From: Zoogloea sp041908905
GTDB taxonomy: Bacteria > Pseudomonadota > Gammaproteobacteria > Burkholderiales > Rhodocyclaceae
Assembly (NCBI RefSeq): GCF_041908905.1
Contig: NZ_JAYREK010000003.1
Coordinates: 1-64,000 of the forward strand
Direction: 5' to 3'
Length of the DNA: 64,000 nt
Positions 63,212-64,000 of this stretch are shown one piece after another. Numbering within the stretch: the first letter of the stretch is position 1; every line of letters begins with the position of its first letter. Made by a program: the position numbers and the translations under genes. The notes under the pieces are model-generated. The model had not been told where the DNA came from and did no database searches. It saw only the letters and a list, made by a program, of their open reading frames with translations.

Positions 63212-64000
63212 GGGGAGCTCATCCGGGCGAATTGGTCGAGGAAGCGCGCCTCGTCGGCGGGGGCGAGGCAGCGCAGGTCGAGGTGCAGGGCCTTGTCGGC
63301 GATGCGGCCGATGACCGGCACCGGCAGGCCGCGCAGGGCGGTTTCGAGCTTGCCGAGCACGCCGCCGCTGCGGCCGACCGGGCGGAACACCAGCCCGGCG
63401 GAGGGCAGCCGGTCGACGGGCAGGCTGCCGGAGCCGATCTGGGACAGCAGCGGTTCCACCGTCACCGTGAGGGGCCAGCCGGCGAGGGCTGCGGCGACGG
63501 CGGGGCGCAGGCGCTCGGCCTGGGTGAGCATGGCGTCGCGGGGGCGGGTGAGGAGCCGAAGGGCGGCGAGGCGCTCGGGCAGGCGGTCGGGGTCGCGGTA
63601 GAGGCGCAGCACGGCCTCGAGGGCGGCGAGGGTGATCTTGCCGACCCGCAGCGCGCGCTTGAGGGGGTTCTTCTTGAGCCGCGTGACGAGGTCGCGGCGG
63701 CCGACCAGGATGCCGGCCTGGGGCCCGCCGAGCAGCTTGTCGCCGGAGAAGCTGACCAGGTCGGCGCCGGCGGCGATGGCTTCGGCCGGCGTGGGTTCGT
63801 GGGGCAGGCCCCAGCGGGCGAGGTCGGTGAGGGTGCCGCTGCCCAGGTCTTCGACGAAGGGCAGGCCGTGGGCGTGGGCGATGCGGGCCAGCTCGGCCCG
63901 TGCGACGCTGGCGGTGAAGCCTTCGATGGCGTAGTTGCTGGCGTGCACCTTCATCAGCAGCGCGGTGCGGGGGCCGATGGCGGTTTCGAAATCGCGGGCG
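63205..64000 (-). CDS. selA: Selenocysteine synthase SelA (C-terminal part)
   Basis: The gene continues past the window end; about 264 residues of the usual 460 are visible. SelA converts seryl-tRNA-Sec to selenocysteinyl-tRNA-Sec. The PLP lysine motif is VSFSGDKLLGGPQAG; other marks are MKVHASNYAIEGF and VEDLGSGTL. Its stop lies inside the selB start, so selA and selB are coupled. The promoter is outside the window. Confidence 0.95.
   Translation of the reverse strand, partial: ARDFETAIGPRTALLMKVHASNYAIEGFTASVARAELARIAHAHGLPFVEDLGSGTLTDLARWGLPHEPTPAEAIAAGADLVSFSGDKLLGGPQAGILVGRRDLVTRLKKNPLKRALRVGKITLAALEAVLRLYRDPDRLPERLAALRLLTRPRDAMLTQAERLRPAVAAALAGWPLTVTVEPLLSQIGSGSLPVDRLPSAGLVFRPVGRSGGVLGKLETALRGLPVPVIGRIADKALHLDLRCLAPADEARFLDQFARMSSPC

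Noticed and set aside
61655..63601. 648-residue plus-strand open frame opposite selB
   Set aside because: Gly/Val/Glu-rich shadow; selB and selA are clear on the minus strand.

Overview
The window looks like chromosomal DNA of a GC-rich, denitrifying betaproteobacterium. Rhodocyclales (Thauera, Azoarcus or Zoogloea-like) is my best guess. The reasons are nirJ/nirN with a Dnr-type regulator and NnrS, an Arg32-type EF-P next to its rhamnosyltransferase earP, a betaproteobacterial atpIBEFHAGDC operon, a rhombosortase with its target lipoprotein, and selABC. The assignment comes from reading protein families, not from a search.

Layout. 1-0.6 kb: decayed IS3-family transposase. 0.7-5.0 kb: minus-strand set of a TetR regulator, AcuI-like acrylyl-CoA reductase, AhpD-like peroxidase-related protein and MFS transporter, with two matching TAGAC-N5-GTCT(A/C) operators, then a YiaA-type membrane protein. 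5.1-11.0 kb: denitrification accessory island (nirJ, nirN, small anchored protein, DUF2249, dnr, nnrS) with two FNR/Dnr boxes. 11.2-16.1 kb: four-PAS GGDEF-EAL protein, TerC, SrkA. 16.1-19.3 kb: TonB receptor and PepSY membrane protein. 19.4-25.5 kb: HAD protein, fabI with a small kinase-like protein, ubiJ, pxpA-gdhA, ubiE-DUF971. 25.7-31.8 kb: phoBR, a large unknown protein, HIT, class II amidotransferase, sirtuin.

31.8-38.7 kb: complete ATP synthase operon, minus strand. 38.9-44.7 kb: Cys-less ArsR regulator with a palindromic operator, an acyltransferase/acyl-ACP synthetase, rhombotarget lipoprotein plus rhombosortase, and an LplT-like MFS/acyltransferase fusion. 44.7-46.9 kb: three-gene minus-strand operon with a degenerate receiver, a DUF3365 c-heme protein and a membrane protein. 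47.1-50.1 kb: yaeQ, helical-repeat lipoprotein, efp, earP. 50.1-51.2 kb: AT-rich non-coding stretch with DnaA boxes, a diverged duplication and an IS21 remnant. It is a candidate replication origin: genes on its left mostly run left and genes on its right mostly run right.

51.3-60.2 kb: DUF1857 protein, class V aminotransferase, two small lipoproteins, ComEA-like HhH protein, GspE/PulE ATPase, AEC and EamA transporters, YjdM, and an NYN/OST-HTH protein. 60.2-64.0 kb: minus-strand selA-selB-selC(tRNA-Sec)-gcvH-like-dsrE array, with selA running off the window. The observations most worth following are the candidate origin, the selenocysteine array with its lipoyl-carrier/DsrE tail, the rhombosortase pair, the three-gene signalling operon and the kinase-like protein behind fabI.
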